DNA of 64,000 nt from Pieris napi. Its lineage: Eukaryota > Arthropoda > Insecta > Lepidoptera > Pieridae. Of the stretch, positions 1 to 12,600 are shown one piece after another (position 1 is the first letter of the stretch; each line of letters opens with the position of its first letter). The position numbers were made by a program, and so were the translations under genes. Under the pieces are notes generated by a model. The model was not told the origin of the DNA and made no database searches. It was given only the letters and a program-made list of their open reading frames with translations. The stretch covers positions 4,350,001 to 4,414,000 of the forward strand of contig NC_062236.1 of NCBI RefSeq assembly GCF_905475465.1. The letters run 5' to 3'.

Positions 1-384
1 TTACCTATGCTAGAGCGTATAGAAAATCTTTATCCTGATATTTAATTATCTTTATCATATTCTATATACTTTACTGAAAAACTCATTTCACAAATAAGTC
101 TTATAATTCTTGCATAAAACAATTGAAGCTTAATTTAAAAATGCTCAAATTCGGCGAGTCGGTTAAGACTGGGTGTTATGGAGAAAATACTGTTCGTGCT
201 CATAAATAGATCACGCGGATTATTGAGCATGCCTGTCGGTTTATAGGATAAGTATATAAAATACATATTAAAACAATTACACAATACTTAGGTGCACTGT
301 TGAACATTTCCTCTAATAAGAAATAGGTAAATAGCTTTAATCTATGACTTATGTGTTCTGTGTTATTAGATTTGGTTTGTTTTT

Positions 385-442
385 TTGAGTATTAAGCCAG
401 AGTATTATATTGAGTATTATATTATTCTGGCTTAATACTCAA
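385..442. repeat. Perfect 17-bp inverted repeat
   Basis: The arms at 385-401 and 426-442 (TTGAGTATTAAGCCAGA and its exact complement) are separated by 24 nt. No coding or RNA-gene context is visible. Confidence 0.7.
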
Positions 443-825
443 AGGTTTGTTTATATAAGAAAGAGATAATAATTGTTTTGTTATCTGCAAAACCACGCAC
501 AGTGTTTATTTCCTTTAAATTATTTTATTTTATTCTTCACGATGACTGAAGTCCTTCGAAGATAGGCAGCTATAAAGATTTTTCACTATTTCAAGCTTCC
601 TTCAATCTGTCGCTTGATAAATAATAAGTATTGTTCAGAGTAGAATACTCTTAACAATACTTATTAATATAATTTTTTACTAAGCTCAATATGTCAAATT
701 ATATGACGTAATTGATTATAATATAGATCTGTGCAGTCTTCTTATGTTCTACCATTTAATCGGTAAAGTTATTTTTTAATGTGTCTATAATATCCTCGCA
801 GTCGTTAGTACTTGAAATGTACTAA

Positions 826-839
826 AGCGCCATCTACCG
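826..839 (-). promoter_or_regulatory. CTCF-like motif
   Basis: AGCGCCATCTACCG is the complement of a TAGATGGCGCT core, close to the insect CTCF consensus. A second and better match lies at 58054-58068 in the same orientation. The call rests on the motif only. Confidence 0.3.
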
Positions 840-3490
840 AAATATGTCTAAACTATCACAAATTTAAATTCGTCGATGGAACTAGCATCATAATTTTGAT
901 GTACAAAACTAACATCTACTAATATTATCTATACTTTAAAACTTAAAATATTAGTAAAGGTTAAAGATTTTGTAATGGAAAACTATTTGTTTTTAATTTT
1001 AAAAAATTGTTATTAATTTTATATTACACGGAATTTGTGAGAAAAGTATTCTCACGAATTCCAAAATAATGTTGTCTACAGTTTAACGACTACTACGACA
1101 GATGGCACTGATCTTCACGTAAACTGAATTTTAGGTGAAGACAAATTGCCGTTACAATTTTGTGCCTGTTAATTTGATTTTCTACTAGAAAGGCAAATAC
1201 ATTGCGTATGCTTGTAGTGTTTTGTTATTACTGAGAAGCCAAATCCATAAAAAAATTAATAACGTTCAATTTGTGTTACTATGTATATCATAATTTCACT
1301 TGCTTTGTTCTATTTACTAAGTGTATGATACTAAAATTTCATACCTAAGTAAATTTATTAAAATACGTTAATCTACGGTTCATTGACCTCTAGCGGACAT
1401 TCACCTATAACCGTCAATCCTTTGAACCTATGCTATCTTAATATCCATCACAACTCACAAGGCTCTAACGGCGAGGCTTATACTTAAAAAATAAACATTC
1501 GTATGGATACATTACTTCCTATAAACTAGTGAAACTTTCCGGATAAAAAGTATTTCAATATTTTTTTTAATTGTTTAAATAATCACGTACAGATCTAAAC
1601 TTATAAACAGTAAGTTTAAGTAGTAGTAGAAGTTTCGGCTGGAAAGATTAGACATTAGCTTATTATTTACAATCTCATCTTCCGGGTCCAGTAATACAGC
1701 CGCCCATGGACACACTTCTTTTAAGAACTCGTACGCTCTTGTTTATAGTTGGTAGTTTGTTGTCACCACGGAATATATGAATGAAATTGAAAGCCTATGT
1801 ATATCTACCTTTGTACTAAGCTCTGCTTACAATGGCGATTGTGATACCAAATTTGACGTGGGGTTTTTGACCGCACGATTTCAACATGCGCATCGGCCCT
1901 ACAGATATTGAGAGAGTATTGAAATTGCATAAAGAACCGACTACAAATTTTAAGTCTATGGCACTGATTGCCTACGTGCAAAGAGCTTAAAAAATTGTTT
2001 TGTAATAAAAAAACAGTAGAACTGGGTGTCTGTTAAAATATCATATAGGAATTATTTTTATTTGGTATTCTTAAACCGGTCAGCACACCTTGTATAATAA
2101 GTTGATAGATGCATACCTGACAAAAGAGCGTCAGCAAAGAAGATTAAGACAAAATTATTTTTTAAATTATGGGTGTTTTTTTTAAAATATGTATCAAAAA
2201 CAATTCATACAATTTGCCGAAATATATTCCATTACAATTACGATTTACGATGGACATTTCTTATTAGTTATGTCATAACGTCTCCAGTACGGTAAACCTG
2301 TCGTAGCTTACCAAAACACCATCATTTGATAATGTGCGAGAGGCTGTCCATAAAAAAAAAACTTGTAACCAAATGCTATTTATTGAAGAATTAGACTTAC
2401 CATAAGGGCTTTGACATCCAGGAATCGTAGTTCATGCTAAGTTTCGTTTCCGAATCTCACACTAAGCCTTCAGATATAATGTAGAAACAATGAATCCAGA
2501 GCAAAATATTCTCTAAAGTTGTAAAATAGTATTAGTGGTATACCACTAGACACACACTAGAAGACAGTATTTTTAGTGTGTGAATTTTGAAGCCAAAATA
2601 CTTACCTGACAAAAGTCTTCTACGTAATCACTTCTTATCCATATCCTATCCTGCTCAATTCCGACTTTTGTAATTCAAGAATCGTAAGGATTTAGTTTTT
2701 AATCTATTCTTTATTTGATTTTTATTTTTATTTAATTTTAGATTAAGTTTGGTTATTGTATAATTTTTCAGTGTCACTTGTTATTTTATTTTTGTCGATT
2801 TGGTTATACAATTCTTGCACTAAAACCTTAGTATGTATTTGTTTTAAAAGTTATTTTCCTTACTATGGTGGCAGTGATAAGGCCGCCCGATGATTTATAA
2901 TAATTTATGTTATTTGTTTCAATTTGTAATGTAAAGAAGTTTAAATAAATAATCTCTCTATTGATCTACTCTCTAGTCCAGATTTTAGGCGACGACAACT
3001 TTATTTGTTGACCGTACACAATTTCCATAATATAGTCGAGTGCGGAGTGATACCGTTGCGCCGGTGAGTCAGCGCTTGTAACACCAACAAACTGCAAACG
3101 TGATACACACTAAGCTATATGCACGTACTTGTACGCTAATTTCTTTTTAATTACTGTCCCTTGAAGTTAATTTTCGTGATCCTTATCAGTTGGACGTGTT
3201 ATTCATTCTTATACAGATAAAGAAAATGTTCTAAGAGACCTAGAAATATCATAACATTGAATTTAAAAAACATATAGGTCATGGTAATGCGAAACAGAAT
3301 GAAAATGCGAATGTCAAGAATTCTATCCACGTATTAGTAATTTGAAACAAAACGTCCATAATTCGCAGTCTCATGCGCTATTTGAATTGGAACCTTGAGG
3401 GAGCGCTAAAAGGTTGTTTCACATAGAGGTTCGCTTGTAGTTAGGTTTTTCGAGTGAGCGTGTGGTCAGCTGTGCATACGTCGAGGCTGT

Positions 3491-3588
3491 TCAGTCATCA
3501 GCCGGCCGAAGGCGGCGGCGACTGGCCGTTCATAAAGATTCAAATAGTTCTTAATTCGAATTTTTAAAACAATCACCGGAAAGCTAAG
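3491..3588 (+). promoter_or_regulatory. Probable transcription start and non-coding first exon of gene 1
   Basis: A locally GC-rich patch contains an arthropod-type initiator (TCAGT at 3491) followed by about 98 nt without an ATG, ending in a strong splice donor (CTAAG then GTATGT at 3589). The first coding exon of gene 1 starts directly behind an acceptor (TTTTTTCAG ending at 9674), so an upstream non-coding exon is expected and this is the best candidate. The join would make a 6.1-kb first intron. This is inferred from signals only. Confidence 0.4.
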
Positions 3589-4925
3589 GTATGTCGTTTT
3601 AATATTTGACGGAACTATGTTTTATAAATCGATTTGTTTATTATTTACTTGCAATTTGGTTTTACCATAATAGATTCTTTGTTTCATTATTCTTAATTAA
3701 AGCATATTTTTATACAATTTGCGTGAAATTAATTTAGAATATTCGTAAACCGTTCAACTATTAACTACTTTAATAAAGCAGTTGCTTGGTATATTTACGT
3801 GTTATTTACTACTTGAAAAATCATAGAAATTTCAAGTCTTCTTTAGACTGCAGGTGCTACTGCTAACTATTATCCAGAAGTAGGTTTTGTTTTATTTTTA
3901 AATTGCCCCTAGTCGCGGACAGAACCTATTTAACCTTTAATTGAACTTAGTGAGTGACATTTTCTCACGCCTCAATAATTAATAGCAATAATTTTATAGT
4001 ATTTAGAGTAACTTATAACAATGCAAGTGAATTATATTTTTCAAAATAAGAGAAAAACACAATAATGTTTAGCGTACAAAGATATTTTTAAGAATTTGTA
4101 TTGATATCTATTGAAGATGGTTAAAATTAATAATAACCAGGATGTTGTGTTTGTCTATGTCATATCCGGGTGATAAGGTATGCGAAAAGATAAAAATTGT
4201 CACGACTTTAAAGAAGTATGACGGATTCAACGAGATACCGAGATTTGAAACATCTAGATCGTAGACATTAATAATTAATAATATTTAATTATTAATAATA
4301 ATACACTGATGAATGCAAATAATCTATCGATTCCCTCAAACCTGATTTTGTGTTGTGATAGTAAAAAAAACGACGGGTTGCACTCCGGGAGTGCCGGCAG
4401 AAGTTAAAACTTGAATATTAACGTTGTGCATTTTTGAATGGTAAGGCATTATTTTCCACGAATTGCTATAATTATCAGTACTATAATTTATGTGGTAGAA
4501 TATAATATTTATTTATTGCGCTACCGTACACAAACATGACAATTTATATTACATTAAATACGCCGCGCCAGCTGTCGACTCTCTATCCGTCTTACGAATT
4601 TTCGATCAGGTCACGTGTCCTGACGCGAGTTTATCATTTTTTACCCATTCCAAAAAAAGTGTACAACGCCGCTAAAGACGTTTCACATCAAAAATCTGGT
4701 ACATTATGAATTCATTGTGTAATGGAAGCCCTAAGACAATATTCAATATGTTGTCCAGGAAAATCGTACCCTATAAAGAATAATATTCACTATAATGTTT
4801 AGATTTATTTCATTATTCTAGTTAATGACAGCGGCTGCGTTCGCACGAAATTTAACTTATTTGTAAAGAAAATTATTTTTTTAACCACTGGTTTCCACAG
4901 AGTCATATAAAATGAAATAAAATAC

Positions 4926-5090
4926 AATATGTTTATTATATATATATAAGATACAGGTATCACTTATTCCACGTAATTATATTTGTCTCGGTAGACATCC
5001 CTACTCATCGGCAAGAAAGACAGAGTGTGTAGGCCGAGAGAAAAATGCAGCGTAAAAAACTCTCAGTACTTTTAAAATAACAAATCATCA
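4926..5090 (-). repeat. Interspersed repeat, probable LINE 3'-region fragment
   Basis: The complement of the distal half (about 5030-5085) matches 52068-52117 (GAGAGTTTCTTACGCC-type sequence followed by TTTCTCTCG). The string GTAGACATCCCTACT at 4992 recurs at 19653. The family is not identified. Confidence 0.45.
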
Positions 5091-5611
5091 TACAAAATGA
5101 CTATGGCAAACAACATTTATTTTAAAACAAATATCGCAAATTAATTAGAAGTAACCTGTCTAGCACTAGTCCCAGGCCCTTTTATCAACTAGATAGTCAT
5201 TTACTTTTTAGTAAGCCTTTTTACACAGCTCTTCTTTAATATATTTCTTAAATTTATAAAAAGGCAGAGATAAAAGAGCCTCTGGGATTTTATTAAAGAA
5301 AAGTCCCGTTTCCAAAAAAGGAATTACTTACTAATTTTAGATAGTCTAGTACTGGGAAATTGCAGCCAGCGTTTGTTCCGAGTAGTTCTACTCTAGTAAT
5401 TTTAATGTTAAAAAGAGTTTATGCTTAAATACATTTTTCCCTTAAGGAATCGTATTTCCAATATTCCCGCTTGTTACGTTGGAAATTTATCCATTCATAT
5501 AAACCTCTACAGTCTACATATGTTAAAAAACACGTAAGACAATTAAAACTGATATAAAATCGTATATCATCTCCTTTTTTATTGTATAAATATCATGTAA
5601 ACTGTATAAAT

Positions 5612-5715
5612 AAAAGGCCGGCAACGCACTTGCGAGACTTCTGGCAACGGAAGTGTCCATGGGTATTACTTAACATCAGATGAGCCTCCTGTCCGTTTGC
5701 CTCCTATTATATTAA
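5612..5715 (+). repeat. Lepidopteran retroelement 3' tail
   Basis: The segment runs from AAAGGCCGGCAACGCACTTG to CTCCTGTCCGTTTGCCTCC and then an A-rich end. Related segments lie at 34890-35040 (minus), 60890-61005 (minus) and, more distantly, 63215-63319. The sharp 3' A-rich end suggests retrotransposition. Confidence 0.55.
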
Positions 5716-6341
5716 AAAACATTATGAATGTTTTTCATTATTAACTGGAACGTAAATAAACGAACTACTTAGTAACCAGTACCTAATAAAGCATTTTTAT
5801 TACGTTTTCTATGCTTATCATCTCGAATATATTATTATTTATATTTATTATCCTTAATCAATCAACACATTTTCTTGCTTAATTCGTTATGGTATAGCTA
5901 TTTAATTTGCAATAATACAATGACGTTGAATTTAATTTTGCGTTGTTTCCGTTATATGATACTGACAACCCTTTCCCTCGCTAAATAATTATCCAATGTG
6001 TTTAGCTTGGAGTTCCCTGCTTATACTAAATGTAATTTATTAATTTATTACGTCAAGTTATAAAGCAAAGGGAAGAAACCACATAGAAACGTCCTAAACA
6101 CGGAGAGTATATAATCGTATATCCCATATAATTTTTAATTTCTATTAAGGAATTATATAATCAATATTAAGTTGAAGATCAATTACAATAATATTTTTAA
6201 TTAGTTAATTTGGTCACCCGTGCGGTTCGTAGGCTGTATCAGTAATAAAATGTTAAGGGTAGTCCTTACAATCTGGTGTTTCATAAAAACACGCACTGCA
6301 TTCTCTTTGTTATTAGTATAGCTGAAATCTTCCAATCCTTC

Positions 6342-6391
6342 TTGCATATTCCAATATTCTTACGAGATTGTAAGAATATTGAAATATGCAA
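6342..6391. repeat. 22-bp inverted repeat with 6-nt loop
   Basis: The arms 6342-6363 and 6370-6391 differ at one position and flank GAGATT. Transcribed on either strand this would fold into a short hairpin. There is no evidence that it is processed. Confidence 0.6.
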
Positions 6392-6480
6392 GAAATTAAT
6401 TAATAATATTCGAATTTATAAATTACATTTTGTCAATCACATGACATGTAATTAACATGCCATTTAGATGGTTATTAAAG

Positions 6481-6660
6481 CAGTGTTGGCCTAGTGGCTT
6501 TAGCGTGCGACTTTTATCGTTGAGGTCTATAATATATAATATATAGGCGGCGTGCGATCCAACTCAGGCACGGAAGGCTGAGTACCTACATGCCCTTTAG
6601 AAAAAAAATGTTTACGAAACACCTACAGAAATCTAACGCCAAGAAGCGGTTTTTTACCTC
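6481..6660 (+). mobile_element. tRNA-derived SINE, internally rearranged
   Basis: The head AGTGTTGGCCTAGTGGCTTT is the A-box end of the SINE found in several places in this window. The middle is replaced by a short ATAT-rich stretch, and the tail (AGGCTGAGTACCTACATGCC, then CAGAAATCT) matches the family's 3' half. Confidence 0.6.
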
Positions 6661-8127
6661 TATATCTAAAGAGTAAGTTAACAAGATTATGGTTAAATTA
6701 TAAATAAAATTATAAATATACTTCACCCCCTCAAATACCTACAATTCGTGCAGGGACACGGCCTTAACAAGCATTGGGCAGCATGTATCATAAAATAATA
6801 TACAATAGGCATTGCAATTGCGTATAGAATTTGTACGAGATAACGCGCAAATTCTCTTTATAAAACTTTTTAACTCGAAGAAGTTTTAACGTTGACTAGA
6901 AATATCTACGTTAATTAATAACAATATAGAATATACGCTCGATTGATACATCGTTTGATACAAAAATTGTTGCCTAGCTTAATTACGTATTAAAGAGCAG
7001 GATAATAATATGTGTTATTTATTAAGAAATAAGTAGGTGCGGGAATCCCCTTAAGTATGCATATATTTACTATTCAACACACTATTAATGAAATTATATA
7101 TTCCGCAATAAAAGATAATCCCATCCGTTTTTGTTATCTCTTATGGGCGGAATACGGTGTATTAGATTTCCAGATAAAAATTACACGTTCCTCGCTCTAA
7201 TGTCATTAAATTTAAACGCAATTATTTTAAGGCAAGCTGTGGTCATCAGTTGCATCATATTTCATCTTGACTCGCAATAATGAGTTCAATACACTTTAAT
7301 ATTTTAACGTATGAAAAACATCAAGCTTTTTTGTACGATGTGCTTGGATATGACAGATTGAAGAGTGCGGCGTCAGCTGCTTTGAAGGCTTTTTTACGTA
7401 TTTTTAGATATAGTTAAGTTTGAATTTTTGTATATCATGATGTTGTGACTGTATTTTGTGTCAATAAATGTGTTCTTTTAGTTTCATGATGGAAAAATAA
7501 CTGTAAATGTATAGGCTTTAAATTTAGTTTTTCGTTCAAGAAACAAATAGATAACAATATGAATAGATTAAATAGAGCGGGCGTAATTCTACGTCTATAT
7601 CTCATCTTCGTTATTATGAAGGCTAGTTTAAGAAATTTTTGTTTATGGATCAATGAATCGAAGCGAAGAAAAAATTTGGAGGTTATCTTTACCAGCTAAA
7701 CCACGAAGCTAATGTATTTGCTAATAATATTTTTGATAGGTTTGGATGCGATGAAACCGGCCAAGCCTCATTCTACGAGTATAACGGTTAGGAAAACGAC
7801 TCATAAATGCCATCATCATATTCTAGATGCAGAAGGTCTTAAGTATTTGTCTAAAAACTGCTAAATAAAGCAAGGTAAAGCCAAGCAAAGAATTAGTTAT
7901 ACCAATTAAATTATAACTCGAGCTGGTCAAATTAAAAATATAATTAAATTTCTATCTATTTTGGATGTTGACACTTCGATCAAGAAGCGACATGTAATTA
8001 ACGCGTTTAGCCTATACGTAATAAAAATATGAATATATACCATCGTATAATTCAACGTATTTATCTGTATAACTGTTCTAGGATACATCATATATTCTAA
8101 GTTTATATTTTATTTCTTCTTAATATA

Positions 8128-8428
8128 GGGACCGTTCAAGTATTACGTCACGCAATTTTTGGAGTTTATTGCCCCCCCCCCCCCATGTAACGCGCCGTAA
8201 CGTTTTTCTGTACCCAAGTACAGTACTATACCTAAGTATAGTAAAACGTTTCGTGATCACCTAGTGACTCTTTATACCTAAATGTTACCATTATGTGGTG
8301 TAAAGTACCGGAAAGTCAAAATAATATTAACAATAACGCGTAATTCAATCCCCGCCCCGCATCGTAACGTTATACAAAAGGACAAACCCCCACCTCTCAA
8401 AATTCGTTACGTAATACTTGAACGCTCC
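8128..8428. mobile_element. MITE with about 30-bp terminal inverted repeats
   Basis: The left end, GGACCGTTCAAGTATTACGT, and the complement of the right end, GGAGCGTTCAAGTATTACGT, are nearly identical and continue into CA/CG-rich borders. The interior has a run of 13 C at about 8172. There is no coding capacity. A target-site duplication is not obvious, so the superfamily is left open. Confidence 0.65.
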
Positions 8429-9461
8429 AAACAAACAAATAAATAAATTATTTTAGTCTAGGGCATTTATCGTTTATGTTTAAGATGTTACGGACTATTT
8501 TGAATCTTGGTCAAATGTCAGAAATGTCAAATATAGCATTCTAAATTTAACATAAATTAAAAATTAATCCGCTACGCAAGAACTTAAACAAGTTTGTTAC
8601 ATATGATTTATGCATTTTGCGTCAAAAACAATTTACAAGACTGTAATTTTCCATTTCAACGAAAACCACAAAATAATTTTCTTCATAAGCGGAAAAATCG
8701 TTTCGTTGCGGTATATATCTTCATCCTTACTAACGTTATAGAATAGTAACAATACATTTTCGTATGGGAAATTTGAGCAGTACTTTGTGGGCGTTTTGAA
8801 TTAAACCGAACACGATCATATATCCTTTGAATAGAATAAATACGTGCAGTAAATATTAAATGAAAACGCCTTTGAGCTGTCAAAATTATCGCATACAAAA
8901 GCTAGGCAAAATTATCGTAAAGTTATTTCAGTCTTTGAAGAGGAAGAGCAGTTTAACATGTACAATGATATAACATTATTAGACTGTCTTTGAGGCGTCG
9001 TTCTGCTTCGTCGCACATCGCTGATCTTGTATATTATAAGTACTTTATTCCCAGGCACTTTGTATTACAAAATCCTATACTACGATTGTCCGGGAGGAAA
9101 TTAAATAGAATCTTTTCGAAGGATTATTTACAATTAAATTAATCGATTACCGAGAGACATTTCATTTAATACCCACGTCATCATTTGATTAAAATATCAA
9201 CAAAATAATAGACGACTTGATGTGACAGAACCTTCTTTATGAGGCCTTTTTCTTAGGCATTTTCAACATTTTAAGTCAATTATCATTATGTAAATTTAAA
9301 TGTCAGATATTGACATTGACTCACGCTTTTTATATTTTTGTTAGTAACATCTTTTATTTATTTAAATTTACCATTGCCAATGTTTACTATGTAATTGTAA
9401 ACAGAGATTAATTTGTTGTGCTAGTATGGGTATTGATAGGGTTATGTCGATAAAAACATAG

Positions 9462-9524
9462 TATATATATAATATTCTGTAAGTCTCCAATTCATTTGTC
9501 TGTTTCACCACAACAATATTCAGT
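9462..9524 (+). promoter_or_regulatory. Possible proximal promoter of gene 1 (TATA plus initiator)
   Basis: TATATATA at 9462 is followed about 31 nt later by TTCATTTG (A at 9493) and by TTCAGT at 9519. Transcription from here would run unspliced into the start codon at 9678. It is an alternative to the distal exon at 3491-3588. Confidence 0.3.
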
Positions 9525-9677
9525 TACGGTTTTTAATCACTTCCCAACACGTATCGCAGCCTCCTTCAAGATATTTCTAAAAAACATATTGTTTGTTACT
9601 ATTCGTTTAATTAAATTAACTCTAAGGGTTAAACGGAAATAAGTATTTAACTATATCATGCTGAATTTTTTCAGACA

Positions 9678-12600
9678 ATGTTGAAAATTGGGGGTGGTGC
9701 GGTGCTGCTGGCGGCCATCGTGGCCGTGTTCGTTGTGGCCACTCAGGGCCGCGACCCAGACCTTGAGGCTTCCGAACATGAAGGGAGAGAGTACATCATG
9801 CATCTGGACAAGATGGCCGGCCTCAGGAAGAACCGTGCGGCGCTCGCGGAATGGGCCTACACATCTAATATTACTAAGGAGAACGAAGAGAAACGTGTAT
9901 GTCTATTGTCTATAGAAAACGTATATGTTTATAGTAAGTTTTAGCAGGGTTACTCTGTAAAAGCGACAATTACTTCCAATTAGAATCTCAATTGGAATTG
10001 GCATTATATCAAAGTTTACATTTTAATAATTATGACATTATCTAATACCGGAATCTAAAATATCAGTGAAGCAAGCTCTAAATTAAGTAGTACGGAAAAT
10101 AAATATTGATTTCGATGTCTATAAAAATTCGGGTCTTATCCTGCTGACATACTCTGGCGCTTAAGTAACCTTGTTTGATGAAATCTCTTGTGATGATCAT
10201 TTATTAACAATGACGTTTGAAGGAGCTACGCAATTTAATGACGTATTTGCTAAAGTCCTATATACCTATACTTTTCTAATAATTACACAGAAGTTTTATC
10301 ATATAGCATATAGTAAAACGTTGCATTTTATAATATTTTTGAGTTAAAAAGACTAGTCTATACTGTTGATATAAGGTCATCCTTAGATACTTCTAGTTAT
10401 TCGAATTATCCGATTCTTCTTCTTTCCGACATCTGATTTATTCCAAAAACCTCATAATATTTGCCTATTAAAAAAACCGTGTTAATCTATATTACCACGA
10501 GAAGTGATGCGGGATGCAAGTAAATTATATCCACTTTATTTTCTCATCATATAAACTTTTAAAAGCTTACATTGCAATCCAGTCTATATTTAGAATGGAC
10601 TTTTTATGACCGCATCTTGTCGTTTAAAACTAGTTGGTATAAAATTAATTAAAATTGCAGATACAAGTTCAATTGGAAATATCACAACAAGAAAAACTGG
10701 CTTGGGAAGAAACTAAGATGTACAGATGGCAAGATTTCCAAGATTTCTCCTTACGTCGAATGTTCAAAAAGTATAGTCAACTTGGCGTAGCCGCGTTACC
10801 AAATGATAAATATAAGCAGCTGATGTTCTCTATATCAGGAATGGAGTCGAACTATGCCACGGCCAAGATCTGCGCGTATAAGAATGAAACAAAATGCGAT
10901 CTATCTTTAGAACCTGGTAAGGTACTTTATGAGTTTATTACGTTTAAGCTTAGGATTCAACTTCCTGATCCATAATTTAGATCTCTTGGAATTGTAATAG
11001 CGTCAGTTTTTCTTTGTCTTTACGTCTATTTTGCAATGCACGAACATTTAAAGTAAAGTTGTATCAGTCTCGCTACGATGATCATTGCTCCCTTAGCTTC
11101 TTCTTAAATAGATTTACAAACGCATTTAAATGTGATGACATGAAATCAAATTTGGTATCGGCTCACAATTTTCGATTGTACCGTGGTTATATTTTTCGAC
11201 GCGCAAATTGGTGATCAGTCTTTTAAGTTCGGCTATTCGTTGGTCTTCACCTTTTAATGAAACGCGTATTAATTGATGTAACTTATTCCAGATCTAACTG
11301 AAATCTTTGCAAAGAGCCAAGATCCCGAAGAATTAAAATACTACTGGGTTGAATGGCACAAGGCAGCCGGCGCACGAGCGCGTCAAAATTTCACCGAGTA
11401 CGTGCAGTTGGACAACGAAGCAGCTAAACTAAATAGTAAGATTTTGTTTTACTCTAGATAAGATTTTATTTTATGTCTATGTCTGAAGGCAGAAGGCTGA
11501 CCACCTACTTGTCTATAAGAAAAATCACTTACGAAACAGATTCAGAAATAAGAGTCTTAAAAGATTGTAGCGCCACGGTTTATTGTTGTACTCTTTACCA
11601 TTTTACCTCCAATACATAATATATCTATATTTAAGATTTTGATGACGTCGCTGAATGGTGGCAATCTGAATACGAAGTACCAGACTTTGAAGAGCAACTA
11701 GCCAAAATATGGGAAAACGTTAAACCACTGTACCAACAGTTACACGCCTATGTAAGGAAACGGTTGAGAGACAAGTATGGTGAAGAAGTTGTATCAGCAA
11801 GAGGTCCTATACCGGCTCATCTTTTAGGTAAGTCTTTATCAAATCTTTGACGAATTCTATATTAACTGACCGTACAAAATAAAAAAATTGATATATGTAA
11901 TTGTAGAAAAAAATAAGATTATTGTTTCTTTAGCAATCAGTTTTTTAGTCGGATTGTTTTCTTAAATAGGCCAGTATTTTTGACCACTCTATACCGGGCT
12001 AGCTTGCCCCATCTCTTCGGCATCCGTCTGCTCATGTTTTTACTTGAAGTTCCCATTTGCCTTCTCTTGGTTACTAATATAATGATTTTTTGTGCATTCC
12101 TTTTTAGTAATTCTTATACTTCAGTAGCATTTTTGTTTTTTTTATTATTTTTTCATTACTACATTAATTTTACATCTCTTAACCCAAAAATAATAAAACC
12201 TAAAAGTGTTCTCAAGGATTTTTTGTTACTAGAGACTAAGGTTTATTACAAAATTAATGTTATCTAGCTATCTCGATTAATAGATTTTCAAAACAAAAAC
12301 AATTTCTCGATTTGATTCAGTAGTTCCAAAAATTAGTGGAATAAAAAAACAATATTGTTGATTGAAATAAACATGTGATATTTATGAAAATTATCGACGT
12401 GCATGTCTTCATACAGCTGATTGCGTTTTGGAAAATTAGACCTGAAATTCTTCTCTTCTCAGGTAACATGTGGGCGCAAACGTGGAATAATATTGAGTCA
12501 TTTACTCGTCCATACCCTGATAAAAAAGAGGTTGACATAACACAAGCCATGCAAGACCAGAACTACACAGCGTTAAAGATGTTCCGGATGTCCGATGAGT

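Larger units (their letters stand above)
1..3490. other. Upstream intergenic region, no gene recognised
   Basis: This is AT-rich sequence with stop codons in all frames and no run resembling a conserved protein. It contains a 17-bp hairpin (385-442), a CTCF-like motif (826-839) and a short piece near 1690-1760 that matches a repeat tail seen again at 34890-35040. I see nothing else that I can support. Confidence 0.6.
3589..9461. other. Putative first intron or upstream region of gene 1, non-coding
   Basis: This is AT-rich sequence with no convincing coding exon. It contains the repeats listed separately (4926-5090, 5612-5715, 6342-6391, 6481-6660, 8128-8428). Small open frames here lack similarity, codon bias and splice context. 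Confidence 0.55.

Noticed and set aside
12375..12462. In-frame upstream extension of exon 5 of gene 1
   Set aside because: The acceptor at 12462 and the alignment to genes 2 and 3 set the exon start; the upstream part is intron.
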